From: Gemmatimonadota bacterium
GTDB lineage: Bacteria > Gemmatimonadota > Gemmatimonadetes > Gemmatimonadales > GWC2-71-9
Assembly (NCBI GenBank): GCA_003220985.1
Contig: QHTY01000086.1
Location: 1 to 11,139 of the forward strand
Length of the DNA stretch: 11,139 nucleotides
Reading direction: 5' to 3'
Both the position numbers and the translations under genes were made by a program. The notes beneath the pieces are model-generated. The model searched no databases. It had not been told where the DNA came from and was given only the letters and a program-made list of their open reading frames with translations. Numbering within the stretch: position 1 is the stretch's first letter; the number at the start of each line of letters is the position of its first letter. Shown in pieces: positions 1-7,165 of the stretch.

Positions 1-675
1 AAACTCCCGGTCATCTTCTGCCTCGACCGCGCCGGGATGGTGGGCGAGGACGGCCAGACGCACATGGGCCTCTATGACATCGCGTACATGCTGGCGGTGC
101 CGCACATGACGGTGACCGCGCCGAAGGATGGCGCTGAGCTGATCGGGCTGCTGCGCTGCGCGCTGGCGCACACCGACGGTCCGTTTTCATTGCGGTATCC
201 GCGCGACAAAGCACCGGCGGAAGCGCCACCGGCCGCCGAAGTCCCGCCGATTCCGTATGGCACGTGGGACCTCCTCAGACGAGGGAAGGACTGCGCGATC
301 CTCGCCGTCGGAGTCATGTGCAAGCCCGCCATGGAGGCTGCCGAGCTGCTCGCCGCGGACGGCCTCGACGTGTCGGTCGTGAACGCGCGCTTCCTCAAGC
401 CGATGGACCGCGAGATGCTCGAGGACTTGTCGCAGAGTCACAAACTGCTCGTCACGGTCGAAGACGGCACCGTCGTGAACGGCTTCGGCGCGGCGCTCGC
501 GGCATTGGTACAGACGACTGCACCCGATGCCCGCGTTGTCGCGTTGGGAGTCCCGGACCGCACCTACGAACATGCCCCCCGTGCCGAGCAGCTCGCGGAC
601 GTGGGTCTGACCGGGGTGGGCATCGCGGCGCGCATCCGCGCCCTCGCCGCCGAAGAGGCGCTCACCCCGCGATGA
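1..675 (+). CDS. dxs: 1-deoxy-D-xylulose-5-phosphate synthase, C-terminal part (5' end outside window)
   Basis: DXS condenses pyruvate with glyceraldehyde 3-phosphate, using thiamine diphosphate, to give 1-deoxy-D-xylulose 5-phosphate, the first step of the MEP isoprenoid pathway; the product also feeds thiamine and pyridoxal synthesis. The frame is open from the first base, so this is the last 224 residues of a protein normally about 620-640 long. Local residues 9-21 read DRAGMVGEDGQTH, the DXS signature in the pyrimidine-binding domain; its Arg, Asp and His line the substrate pocket in known DXS structures. RYPR follows at about 58-61 in the local ORF counting. The remainder is the transketolase C-terminal domain (VNARFLKP, VTVEDGTVVNGFG, LGVPD). 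The stop TGA (673-675) overlaps the nadK ATG as ATGA, indicating translational coupling. Family identity is clear; only the length and start cannot be judged. Confidence 0.97.
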   Translation, partial: KLPVIFCLDRAGMVGEDGQTHMGLYDIAYMLAVPHMTVTAPKDGAELIGLLRCALAHTDGPFSLRYPRDKAPAEAPPAAEVPPIPYGTWDLLRRGKDCAILAVGVMCKPAMEAAELLAADGLDVSVVNARFLKPMDREMLEDLSQSHKLLVTVEDGTVVNGFGAALAALVQTTAPDARVVALGVPDRTYEHAPRAEQLADVGLTGVGIAARIRALAAEEALTPR

Positions 676-1565
676 ACGTCGGGGTCGTCGGGAACCCCAA
701 CTACCCGGACCTCGGCGCTTTTCTCGCGACGCTGCAACAGAAAGCCTCGAGCGTTGGGATCAAGCTGTACACCGAGGAGCGCATTCAGACGCTGTGGCCC
801 GCGCCCGCCAGCGACGGCGCGCCCCCACCCCTCAGTGACGCGCCTCCCGGCGATCTGGACTGCCTCATCACGTTGGGTGGCGACGGCACCCTGCTCCGCG
901 GCGCGCGTCTGTTGAATGGCGCCGATACGCCGATCCTCGGATTGAACCTGGGACGCGTCGGATTCCTGACGACCGCGGCACCGGACACGCTGGATTGGGT
1001 GCTCGATTCGATCGCGCGCCGGGCCTACACCACCGAGCCGCGGCTCGCGCTCCAATCCGCCATCACGGGCAAGGGCGCCAAGAGCGGCAGAGTCGAACCG
1101 CTCGTCCTGAACGACGTCGTCGTGCACAAGGGCGGCGTGGCCCGTGTCCTGCGGCTCAAGGTCTCGGTCGATGGCGACGAGGTGGCGCAGTACTCGGCGG
1201 ACGGTATCATCGTCAGCACGCCGACCGGGTCGACCGCGTATTCGATGTCGGCCGGCGGGCCGATCGTCGTGCCCACCGTCGATGCCATCGTCGTGACCGC
1301 CATCTGCCCACACACGCTGGCGGTGCGACCCCTCGTCCTGCCGGCCACGGCGGTTGTCACGATCCAGCCGATCCCGCCGTGGACGGACGAGGTGCTGGTC
1401 TCGTTCGACGGCCAGGTCGGCCAGCCGATGCAGCCTGGCGAGCGCTTGGAGGTGCGGCGGGCGGCTCGGCCGATTCATCTCATCCGCCTTGGCCCCGAGG
1501 GCTTCTTCAAGCGGCTGCGTAAGAAGCTGCATTGGGGAGACCTGAGTGATCGAACTCGGAAATGA
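672..1565 (+). CDS. nadK: NAD kinase (ATP/polyphosphate-dependent NAD+ kinase)
   Basis: NAD kinase phosphorylates NAD+ at the 2' hydroxyl to make NADP+, the only known de novo NADP source; it is a cytosolic oligomer. The 297-residue product is of normal length. It shows the GGDGT motif at residues 69-73, the NE/D-type motif as LNDVVVHKG from 146, and the glycine-rich DGIIVSTPTGSTAYS block from 178 running into AGGPIV, all diagnostic for the family. DGQ at 246-248 lies in the C-terminal beta domain, and the tail FFKRLRKKL is typical. The frame is open further upstream to about 264, but the ATG at 672 gives the family's usual N terminus (MNVGVVGN) and overlaps the dxs stop by 4 nt, so upstream starts are rejected. 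GAAGAGG at 652-658 is too far away to be a good ribosome site, which fits coupling to dxs. NADPH is also consumed by IspC, the enzyme after DXS, so the pairing makes metabolic sense (inference). Confidence 0.97.
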   Translation: MNVGVVGNPNYPDLGAFLATLQQKASSVGIKLYTEERIQTLWPAPASDGAPPPLSDAPPGDLDCLITLGGDGTLLRGARLLNGADTPILGLNLGRVGFLTTAAPDTLDWVLDSIARRAYTTEPRLALQSAITGKGAKSGRVEPLVLNDVVVHKGGVARVLRLKVSVDGDEVAQYSADGIIVSTPTGSTAYSMSAGGPIVVPTVDAIVVTAICPHTLAVRPLVLPATAVVTIQPIPPWTDEVLVSFDGQVGQPMQPGERLEVRRAARPIHLIRLGPEGFFKRLRKKLHWGDLSDRTRK

Positions 1566-1570
1566 GGGTT

Positions 1571-1595
1571 CCCCCTCTCCGGAACGGAGAGGGGG
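1571..1595. repeat. Perfect 10-bp palindrome with 5-nt loop, REP-like
   Basis: CCCCCTCTCC (1571-1580), loop GGAAC, and GGAGAGGGGG (1586-1595) form a perfect inverted repeat. It fills most of the 45-nt gap between nadK and recN and is followed by TCAGGGGGTGAGG. Short palindromes of this shape, a C/T-rich arm mirrored by a G/A-rich arm and then GGGTGAGG, resemble dispersed extragenic palindromes I have seen in many GC-rich genomes; that comparison is from memory. There is no T tract on either strand, so a classical intrinsic terminator is unlikely. The hairpin ends 2 nt before the recN ribosome site and could affect translation or mRNA stability. Confidence 0.75.
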
Positions 1596-1597
1596 TC

Positions 1598-1606
1598 AGG
1601 GGGTGA
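1598..1606 (+). promoter_or_regulatory. Shine-Dalgarno of recN
   Basis: AGGGGGTGA pairs with the 16S anti-Shine-Dalgarno over nine bases, with a single G-U wobble where the consensus is AGGAGGTGA. The AGGGGG core ends 7 nt before the GTG at 1611, an ideal spacing, and this supports the GTG start. The site forms the tail of the palindromic element just upstream. Confidence 0.7.
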
Positions 1607-1610
1607 GGAC

Positions 1611-3323
1611 GTGCTGACCGAATTGCGCGTCCGCGATCTCGCCGTCATTGCCGACGTCACGCTGCCGTTCCAGCCCGGCCTCAACGTTCTGACCGGCGAA
1701 ACGGGGGCCGGCAAATCGATGGTCGTCGATGCCCTCGCGCTGCTGCTCGGCGAGCGCGCCTCTGCCGACATCGTCCGACCCGGCGCGGAGAAGACGATCG
1801 TCGAGGGCGCCTTCGAATTCGGGACGGCAGCGCATCGGCACCTGCTGTCCCCGTTCGCCGCACTTGGGGTTGAGCTCGAAGAGGGACGTCTGGTCCTGAA
1901 GCGCGAAGTGCTGCGTGAAGGCAAGTCCCGTGCGTGGGTCAACGGCTCGCCGGTAACGATCGGTGTGCTCAGCGAGATCGGCAGCCTGCTCGTGGACCTG
2001 CATGGCCAGCACGAGACACAGTCGCTGCTCCGTCCCGAGGCGCAGCGCGACATGCTGGACGCCTACGCGGATGCCGATGTCGAACGCGTCGCCGTCCGGG
2101 ACGCGCACGCGCGGCTCAAAGAACTCGAGCAACGCGAAGCGGAGCTCACGAATCGCCAGGCGGACGTGCGCAAGAAGGCGGACTACCTGCGTCATGTCCT
2201 CCAGGAGATCGAGCGTGCCAAGCCGAAGCTCGGTGAGGATGAGGCACTCGAAGTGGAAGCCAAGCGGTTGGCGCACGCCGAGGAGCTCGGCCGACTCGCG
2301 CGCGAGCTCGAGGAAGCAGTCGACGCCGCCGGGCTCACCAAGGCGCAGAAGATCCTGGCGAGTCTCCTGCGCGTCGACCCCTCGGTGGGCACGTGGCAGC
2401 AGCTGCTCGACGCGGCGTTCGCGAGCGCCGCTGAGCTCGCCCAGGCGGCGCGCACGTACGCGAGCGACATCGAGGCCGATCCCGAGCGTCTGAGCGCCGT
2501 CGAGCAGCGGCGCGATCTGTTGTACCGGTTGCAGCAGAAGCACGGGCCGACCATTGCGGACCTGTTGGCTGCGCGTGATACGGCCGCGCGCGAACTGGAA
2601 CTCCTGGACACCGCGGATCTCGACCTGCGCACCATCGCGGCCGATCGCGAGAAGGCAGGCGAGGAGTTCAAGCGTGCCACTGAAGCCCTCACGGCGAAAC
2701 GCACGGCTGGCGCCAAGAAGCTCTCAAGAGCCGTGAACAAGCTGCTGCCGTCGCTCGGCATGGAGGGAGGGAGGTTCGCGGCCACTCTGCGACCACGCAC
2801 CACGCACCACGCACAGGGTGCCGAGGACGTGATCTTTGAGGTGAGGTTGAACGAGGGACTCGAGTCGAGGCCGTTGGCGAGGGTCGCGTCCGGCGGGGAG
2901 CTGTCGCGCCTGATGCTCGGCTTAAAGGTTGTCCTGGCGGCGCACGACGCGGTGCCGACGCTCGTGTTCGACGAAGTCGATCAGGGCATCGGCGGCGAGG
3001 TTGGCGGCCGAGTCGGAGAAGCGCTGGTCGATGTGTCGCGCGAGGGCCGGCAGGCGCTCGTCATCACGCACCTGCCACAGATCGCCGTGTATGCCGACCA
3101 GCATTTAGTGGTGGCAAAAGGAAAGAAAGGTGGCCTCGCGACGAGTGACGTGGAGGTCGTGGAAGGTGAGTCGAGGGTGAAGGAGATCGCGCGGATGCTC
3201 GGGGACGCCGACATGGCGACCGCGCGTCGCCACGCCGCCCTGCTGCTCAGAACGGCCAGCGCGACGTCCGCATCACAATCCGAAACACCGTCGCCACCGG
3301 CACGAGCCCACCCGCCGCGCTGA
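1611..3323 (+). CDS. recN: DNA repair protein RecN
   Basis: RecN is an SMC-like ATPase of recombinational double-strand break repair; it acts on the nucleoid, probably bridging DNA ends or sister chromatids with RecA. The 570-residue product has the expected plan: an N-terminal ATPase half with Walker A GETGAGKS (29-36) and the family motif DLHGQHE (129-135); a long charged alpha-helical, coiled-coil-prone middle (about 150-370); then the C-terminal ATPase half with signature SGGELSR (427-433), Walker B LVFDEVDQGIGG (from 451) and ITHLPQIA (485-492). The GTG start gives the standard LTELRVRDLAVI opening and has a good ribosome site. Two oddities are visible. A 7-bp tandem repeat encodes RPRTTHHA around residues 394-401. 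The usual C terminus falls near residue 548, leaving about 22 Ser/Ala/Pro-rich residues encoded opposite the end of the convergent beta-barrel gene. Expression is probably linked to dxs-nadK. Confidence 0.97.
   Translation: MLTELRVRDLAVIADVTLPFQPGLNVLTGETGAGKSMVVDALALLLGERASADIVRPGAEKTIVEGAFEFGTAAHRHLLSPFAALGVELEEGRLVLKREVLREGKSRAWVNGSPVTIGVLSEIGSLLVDLHGQHETQSLLRPEAQRDMLDAYADADVERVAVRDAHARLKELEQREAELTNRQADVRKKADYLRHVLQEIERAKPKLGEDEALEVEAKRLAHAEELGRLARELEEAVDAAGLTKAQKILASLLRVDPSVGTWQQLLDAAFASAAELAQAARTYASDIEADPERLSAVEQRRDLLYRLQQKHGPTIADLLAARDTAARELELLDTADLDLRTIAADREKAGEEFKRATEALTAKRTAGAKKLSRAVNKLLPSLGMEGGRFAATLRPRTTHHAQGAEDVIFEVRLNEGLESRPLARVASGGELSRLMLGLKVVLAAHDAVPTLVFDEVDQGIGGEVGGRVGEALVDVSREGRQALVITHLPQIAVYADQHLVVAKGKKGGLATSDVEVVEGESRVKEIARMLGDADMATARRHAALLLRTASATSASQSETPSPPARAHPPR
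2792..2814 (+). repeat. Heptamer tandem repeat (ACCACGC)x3 inside recN
   Basis: Three exact head-to-tail copies of ACCACGC run from 2792 to 2812, followed by AC. Twenty-one bases equal seven codons, so the array keeps the recN frame. It lies in the segment between the conserved MEGGRF and DVIFEV stretches, just before the ABC signature, where RecN proteins vary in length. A short GGAG repeat (2762-2774) lies 17 bp upstream. Confidence 0.8.
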
Positions 3324-4323
3324 CGGTCTGCTCGAACGACAAGCTGCCTTCGACATCTGATCCGAGATAGGTCAGCGCGACGCCCAATCGCGTCCGGCGC
3401 ACCCCCGTGCCGGCGTCCAACACGCTCGCGTTGACCGCCGCGCCGAGTCGCGTGGCGACGTCGATCGAGTCCTGTGCCGAGCGATAGCGGTAGTGATCGC
3501 GCTGCTTGGTCCAATATCCCGCCGTGACGCCGACGCCGAAATGTTTGGCGAGGCGGAGCATCGGGGCGACGTCGACGGCAGCGTAGTCGCCCGGATCCCA
3601 GGCGAGCGTTGCGAGCGCCGCGTGCGGCAGCAGCAGGGTCGACTGTGGTCCGACGCGCCTGGCTCGCGTGCCGGGCTGCTGGCGACCGAGTCGCACCATC
3701 CCGTTCAGCCAGAGTCGATCGAATAAGGTCAGCTCCTGGGCGACCTGGATCTCGATGTCGGTTTGGTGGTCGCCCGTGGAGATGTCGAAGAGGTTGTTGG
3801 GTGAGTCCTCGTGCCCGGTCGGCAACCGCACCAGGACCGCACCGCTCAGTGCGTAGCTGTGCGTTTCGAGCAGCCGGTATTTCGCCAGCACCTCGATGTC
3901 GCCAGCGAAGTAGCGCAGCCGCCGGCTCGTGTTGACGATCGGATCGAATGCGTACGTCGTGTCCTGCAACAAGGAGTCGAGCGCTTGGGCGGCACTGTCA
4001 GGCGCTTGCTGACCGGCACTGTCGAGCGGGAACGTCGCGTGGGTGTTCACCCGCACGAGGGGCACGTAGACGCTCACGGCAAGACGATTGGTCACGCCGA
4101 AGTCGAAGGCGAAGGCCGTGACTCGGCGCTCCTCGCGTACAAACACCTTGGCAGGCAGCGATGCACCGATGCGCCGTTCATGCCTGTTGTCGATGAATTC
4201 ACGTTCCCAGGTGGTGATGACCGGTTCGAACGTGAAACGAAGCGTCCCGGCGCGCGGCGTATCCGTGCGCGGGACCGCTTGGGCCCGAGCTGCAGCAGGC
4301 AGCAGCAGCAGCCCGCCAAGCAC
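3247..4323 (-). CDS. Predicted outer-membrane beta-barrel protein, function unknown
   Basis: The protein has a hydrophobic leader ending in the signal-peptidase-I-like AAARAQA, alternating amphipathic strands, and a C-terminal phenylalanine (SRWPF), the recognition feature of the BAM barrel assembly machinery. Phrases such as FGVTNRLAVSVYVPLV and FAGDIEVLAKYRLL recall the loose group of barrels labelled 'MetA-pathway of phenol degradation' (PF13557-like), but I would not assign a substrate. The start is uncertain. The GTG at 4323 gives a leader without positive charges and has no ribosome site. In-frame sequence continues upstream as ISISRRFLV, which would complete a normal signal peptide, yet no in-frame ATG, GTG or TTG occurs before the stop at 4420-4422; the ATGs at 4358 and 4351 are in other frames. 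A non-standard start (ATT at 4347) or an indel near 4335-4360 could explain this. It follows the SGNH gene on the same strand and its 3' end overlaps recN. Confidence 0.85.
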   Translation of the reverse strand: MLGGLLLLPAAARAQAVPRTDTPRAGTLRFTFEPVITTWEREFIDNRHERRIGASLPAKVFVREERRVTAFAFDFGVTNRLAVSVYVPLVRVNTHATFPLDSAGQQAPDSAAQALDSLLQDTTYAFDPIVNTSRRLRYFAGDIEVLAKYRLLETHSYALSGAVLVRLPTGHEDSPNNLFDISTGDHQTDIEIQVAQELTLFDRLWLNGMVRLGRQQPGTRARRVGPQSTLLLPHAALATLAWDPGDYAAVDVAPMLRLAKHFGVGVTAGYWTKQRDHYRYRSAQDSIDVATRLGAAVNASVLDAGTGVRRTRLGVALTYLGSDVEGSLSFEQTVSAAGGLVPVATVFRIVMRTSRWPF

Positions 4324-4359
4324 CAGAAATCGGCGGGAGATGGAAATGCATACCCCATT

Positions 4360-4414
4360 GCCGCCGTTTGCCGCCCTCCGCCGCCCTTCGCCGCCGCTTC
4401 TATCGCCGCCCTTT
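4360..4414. repeat. Degenerate decamer repeat built on GCCGCC
   Basis: Five consecutive units begin with GCCGCC: GCCGCCGTTT, GCCGCCCTCC, GCCGCCCTTC, a 15-base unit GCCGCCGCTTCTATC, and GCCGCCCTTT. The array fills most of the 96-nt stretch between the SGNH hydrolase stop and the start of the beta-barrel gene. On the transcribed minus strand it reads as purine- and G-rich units (GAAGGGCGGC and similar). It looks like a small slippage-prone minisatellite. No other signal is visible in this stretch. Confidence 0.75.
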
Positions 4415-4419
4415 GGCGT

Positions 4420-5691
4420 TCAGGGAATCGCGGGAATCGCGGTCCCGTATTTCGAATTGATCAGGATTCGCAGCGTGTCGGCCAGGAGGCGGTGGCTGCT
4501 GGAACTCGGGTGCACGCCATCCAGGGAGAACGCGCGGCCGAACGGCCGCCGTACCGCAACCGTGTCCCCTGCATTCCCCTGGGGGAAATACGGGAACTGC
4601 CGGACTTGGGCGGTGTCGGTCGAGAGCGCCGCGAATTTGACGTTGGGATCGAGGTACGCCCAGCCCCGTGCTGTCGCTTGCGAAGATATGTACGTGTTGT
4701 ACGCGATCACTGCACCAACCAACTTGATCAACTCTTTTGGCACGATGACCGCGGCGACGGTATCGGCGCAATCGAGATTCTTTGACGCCCCAGCCTGTGC
4801 CGCGCCGAGGAGTCCAGCGCCGTAGAGGAACGGCACCAAGACCGAGTCCCCCCGCGCTCCTGGGATGAGTGTGGCGATCGGGGCGCAGTTGCTGCTCACG
4901 GTAAACGTGGGTGGGAATGCAGCGCCCGGGACCAGGCCGTTCTTGATCGCCCAGTACGTGGCGCCGCGACTGAAGTACGGGATCCCCGCGACATTGCCGA
5001 CGCCAATCAGCACCACTCCCTGCGGGCCGGCGGCCTCGATAGTATCGAGCAGCGCGCCGTAGCGCGCCTGGAAATTGGCGACCGATGTGATCTTCGTGCT
5101 GTCGCCCCCGTTCGTAGGGTTTGTCGCGGCTCCCAACACATCGTTATTCCCGATCCACACCGATACGAACGTCGGCTGCGCGCGCCGCACCATCTGCACC
5201 TGCGTGAGGCCGCCGAGGATGAACTGCGTCAGGGTGTTCGCGTTCGATGCCGTGTCGAGATTGTTGTACAGATCGAGAACCTCGGCGCCGGGCACGGCGG
5301 TGTTGCTAATGTATGGCGGTGGCTCCGACGGGATCCGGCGCAAATAGCACGACGTCGCGGTGCTGGGCGGGAATCCTGTCGGCGTCAGGCGGGCTTGTGT
5401 AAAGATATTCGTGATCGGCGGCGGGCAACCTGGGTTCGTCAGCGATGGCACAAAGAACGGCGAGCGCATCGCATGCGCGAGCAGTACGGCGTACGATCGT
5501 TGCTGCGTGCTGTCGTTGATCCCGCCCGACTGCCAGCCTGCCGTGATCGAGTTGCCCATCGAGACGTAGCGATCGAACAACAGATCGACCGGGATGTTCG
5601 CGAACGGCCGGTTCAGCTTGTCGTTGTTGCACGCGGCGGCAGCCAGTAGGAGTCCGAGGACTGCGGCCGAGAATCGCTGGGTCCGAATCAT
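4420..5691 (-). CDS. SGNH/GDSL-family hydrolase, lipoprotein
   Basis: SGNH hydrolases are serine esterases or lipases. The N terminus is a lipoprotein signal peptide: basic MIRTQR, a hydrophobic stretch, then a lipobox ending AAAAC with Cys21 as lipidation site, so the mature enzyme is probably lipid-anchored in the envelope. Conserved blocks are all present: block I YVSMGNSITAG with nucleophile Ser48, oxyanion Gly around NTAVPG (130-135), block III GNND (181-184), and block V DGVHP with Asp391 and His394. Block I has GNS where classical members have GDS; I recall GNS as usual in envelope members from related phyla, and all catalytic residues are kept. Length is 423 residues. The ATG has TGAGGA upstream, overlapping the stop of the FadL-like gene 13 nt away, so the two are probably co-translated. 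A 9-bp duplication yields the terminal AIPAIP. Substrate is unknown; lipid ester or acylated glycan cleavage is plausible. Confidence 0.93.
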   Translation of the reverse strand: MIRTQRFSAAVLGLLLAAAACNNDKLNRPFANIPVDLLFDRYVSMGNSITAGWQSGGINDSTQQRSYAVLLAHAMRSPFFVPSLTNPGCPPPITNIFTQARLTPTGFPPSTATSCYLRRIPSEPPPYISNTAVPGAEVLDLYNNLDTASNANTLTQFILGGLTQVQMVRRAQPTFVSVWIGNNDVLGAATNPTNGGDSTKITSVANFQARYGALLDTIEAAGPQGVVLIGVGNVAGIPYFSRGATYWAIKNGLVPGAAFPPTFTVSSNCAPIATLIPGARGDSVLVPFLYGAGLLGAAQAGASKNLDCADTVAAVIVPKELIKLVGAVIAYNTYISSQATARGWAYLDPNVKFAALSTDTAQVRQFPYFPQGNAGDTVAVRRPFGRAFSLDGVHPSSSSHRLLADTLRILINSKYGTAIPAIP

Positions 5692-5704
5692 GAGTCGCGG
5701 GTCC

Positions 5705-7117
5705 TCAGAAGGAGACGGAGACCCCGGCCCCGAACAAGTGGGCCGAGAACTGGTAGAGACCGGTATTGCCCGCGGCGAGGTTCACCGTGCCGCGGCGGTC
5801 ACTCTGTTTGATGAATTGGTACGCGAGGTCGGCGTGCCAGCGCGGCGTCAGCGCGATGCCGGCGCCGATCGTGAACTCGTTGCGCGCGCCCTCGGGCAAG
5901 AGCGGCGTCACGAACTGCGCCGGGGATGCGCCGGTGTGATAGAGATATCCGCCGCGCAGCTGCACCTTCGAGTTGTACTGGTATTCGGTGCCGAACCGGA
6001 AGCCGTGTGTGTCCTTGTTGGCCGGGTGCAGATCGAGATCGGGGGTGGCCGCGTTCGCAAAATTGATCGGCACGTCGTTGAACCAACCCCACACGACGTA
6101 GTGGTAGTCGGCCATGAACGTCCATTCGTTGTTCGCTTTATACGCGAAGCCGATCGATCCCTGCGGCGGCATGACGATCGACGTCGCGACGGGGCCATTC
6201 GCCAACGGTGCGCCGCTTGCGAACTGGCTGCCCAGCAGCCCGTCAAGCGGCGTGCCCGCTTGCAAACAGGTCGGAGGTGCACCGGGACAGGCACCGATCG
6301 CGGTAGGAAGAAACAGACCGGTGGACACCTGCGTGAACGTCGCGTCGCCGTCGAAATCGATGGTCTTCTTCGTGAGCCAGTGCCCGCCGATGCTCAGCTT
6401 GTCCGTAACCTGCCAGATCCCGCCGAAGTTGACCGCGAAACCGGTCCCGGTGGCGTCGAGTACGCCGTCGGCGAAATCGGTGCCGGTGGGCACGCCCAGC
6501 ATCGCGAACGTCGTCCCGACGGGCAGACCCGCCCCTGCGCGGAGCGCGTCGGGAACGAGCTGGGTCGAGAGATCGGCCCGCTGCCGCAGCTTCAACCTGC
6601 TGCTGATAAACGCGACGCCGATCCCGAACTTCAGCTTCGGCGTGATCTGATAGCCGAGCGTCGGTTGGATATAGATCGATCGCACATCGGTGTTATAGCC
6701 GAGGAACCGGCCTGAGAAGCTGTTGGCATCCCACTTCGTTTCAAGTCCGTACGGTGCGTATAACCCAATGCCCGCCGTGAGTTTGGGGCTGAACGCGTGC
6801 GTGACGTAGACGTTGGGAACAGGGATCAGGGGGTTCTTGAGGTCGCTGCGCGAGGCAAGGATGTCGTCGGTGAAGCTGCCTTACGCGCCGATCAGGGTCA
6901 CGCCGGCGCTGACGTGGGTCCCCGACAGCCCGGCCAGTCCCGCAGGACTAAAGAAGATTGCCGACCCGTCGGCACACGGCAGCGCCGCGCTGACGCCGGC
7001 CCGCCCCATGGCGCAGGTGTTGTGCTCGTAAACGCCGAATCCCTGCCCAGCGAGCGCAGGGGAGGCGGCGACAAGCGCAGACGCGCCGGCGAGCAGCATG
7101 AACGCAAATCGCCGCAT
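5705..7117 (-). pseudogene. FadL/OmpP1/TodX-family outer-membrane transporter, interrupted by in-frame TAA
   Basis: FadL-family barrels carry long-chain fatty acids and other hydrophobic compounds across the outer membrane. Starting at the ATG at 7117, the frame gives a clear signal peptide ending SPALA, then the family N terminus GFGVYEHNTCAMGRAG and GSAIFFSPAGLAGL, which forms the plug or hatch region. At codon 79 (6881-6883) the codon is TAA. Beyond it the same frame continues without shift as GSFTDDILASRSDL, then APYGLETKWD and FSGRFLGYNT, and on to a barrel end in SVSF with terminal Phe. Without the stop the product would be 470 residues, normal for the family. No ATG, GTG or TTG occurs in frame between codons 80 and 144, so efficient restart is unlikely. 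A TAC/TAT-to-TAA change or a sequencing error is the simplest reading. GGAGAG (7123-7128 on the minus strand) lies 5 nt before the ATG. The extracellular-type segment holds a second Cys pair (277, 284). Confidence 0.9.
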
Positions 7118-7165
7118 AGGTGCTCTCCGCAAGCAATTAGGTGAGATGGTGAATATGGCCGCGAT

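Noticed and set aside
264..671. Long N-terminal extension of nadK
   Set aside because: The upstream part of the frame is out-of-frame dxs sequence rich in Arg; the ATG at 672 gives the family-standard N terminus.
564..1532. 322-residue minus-strand open frame opposite nadK
   Set aside because: Arg/Asp-rich composition without motifs, fully antisense to a clear nadK; typical of GC-rich shadow frames.
1571..1595. Intrinsic terminator between nadK and recN
   Set aside because: The stem is perfect but no T run follows on either strand; a REP-like or translation-related element fits better.
3811..4785. 324-residue plus-strand open frame
   Set aside because: Antisense to the beta-barrel and SGNH genes and spans their boundary; no recognisable motif.
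5594..6715. 373-residue plus-strand open frame opposite the FadL-like and SGNH genes
   Set aside because: Low-complexity Arg/Gly/Glu-rich sequence with no domain; the minus strand has signal peptides and family motifs.
6881..6883. Recoded amino acid at the internal stop of the FadL-like gene
   Set aside because: TAA is not used for selenocysteine or pyrrolysine, no recoding structure is evident, and galK uses TAA as a normal stop.
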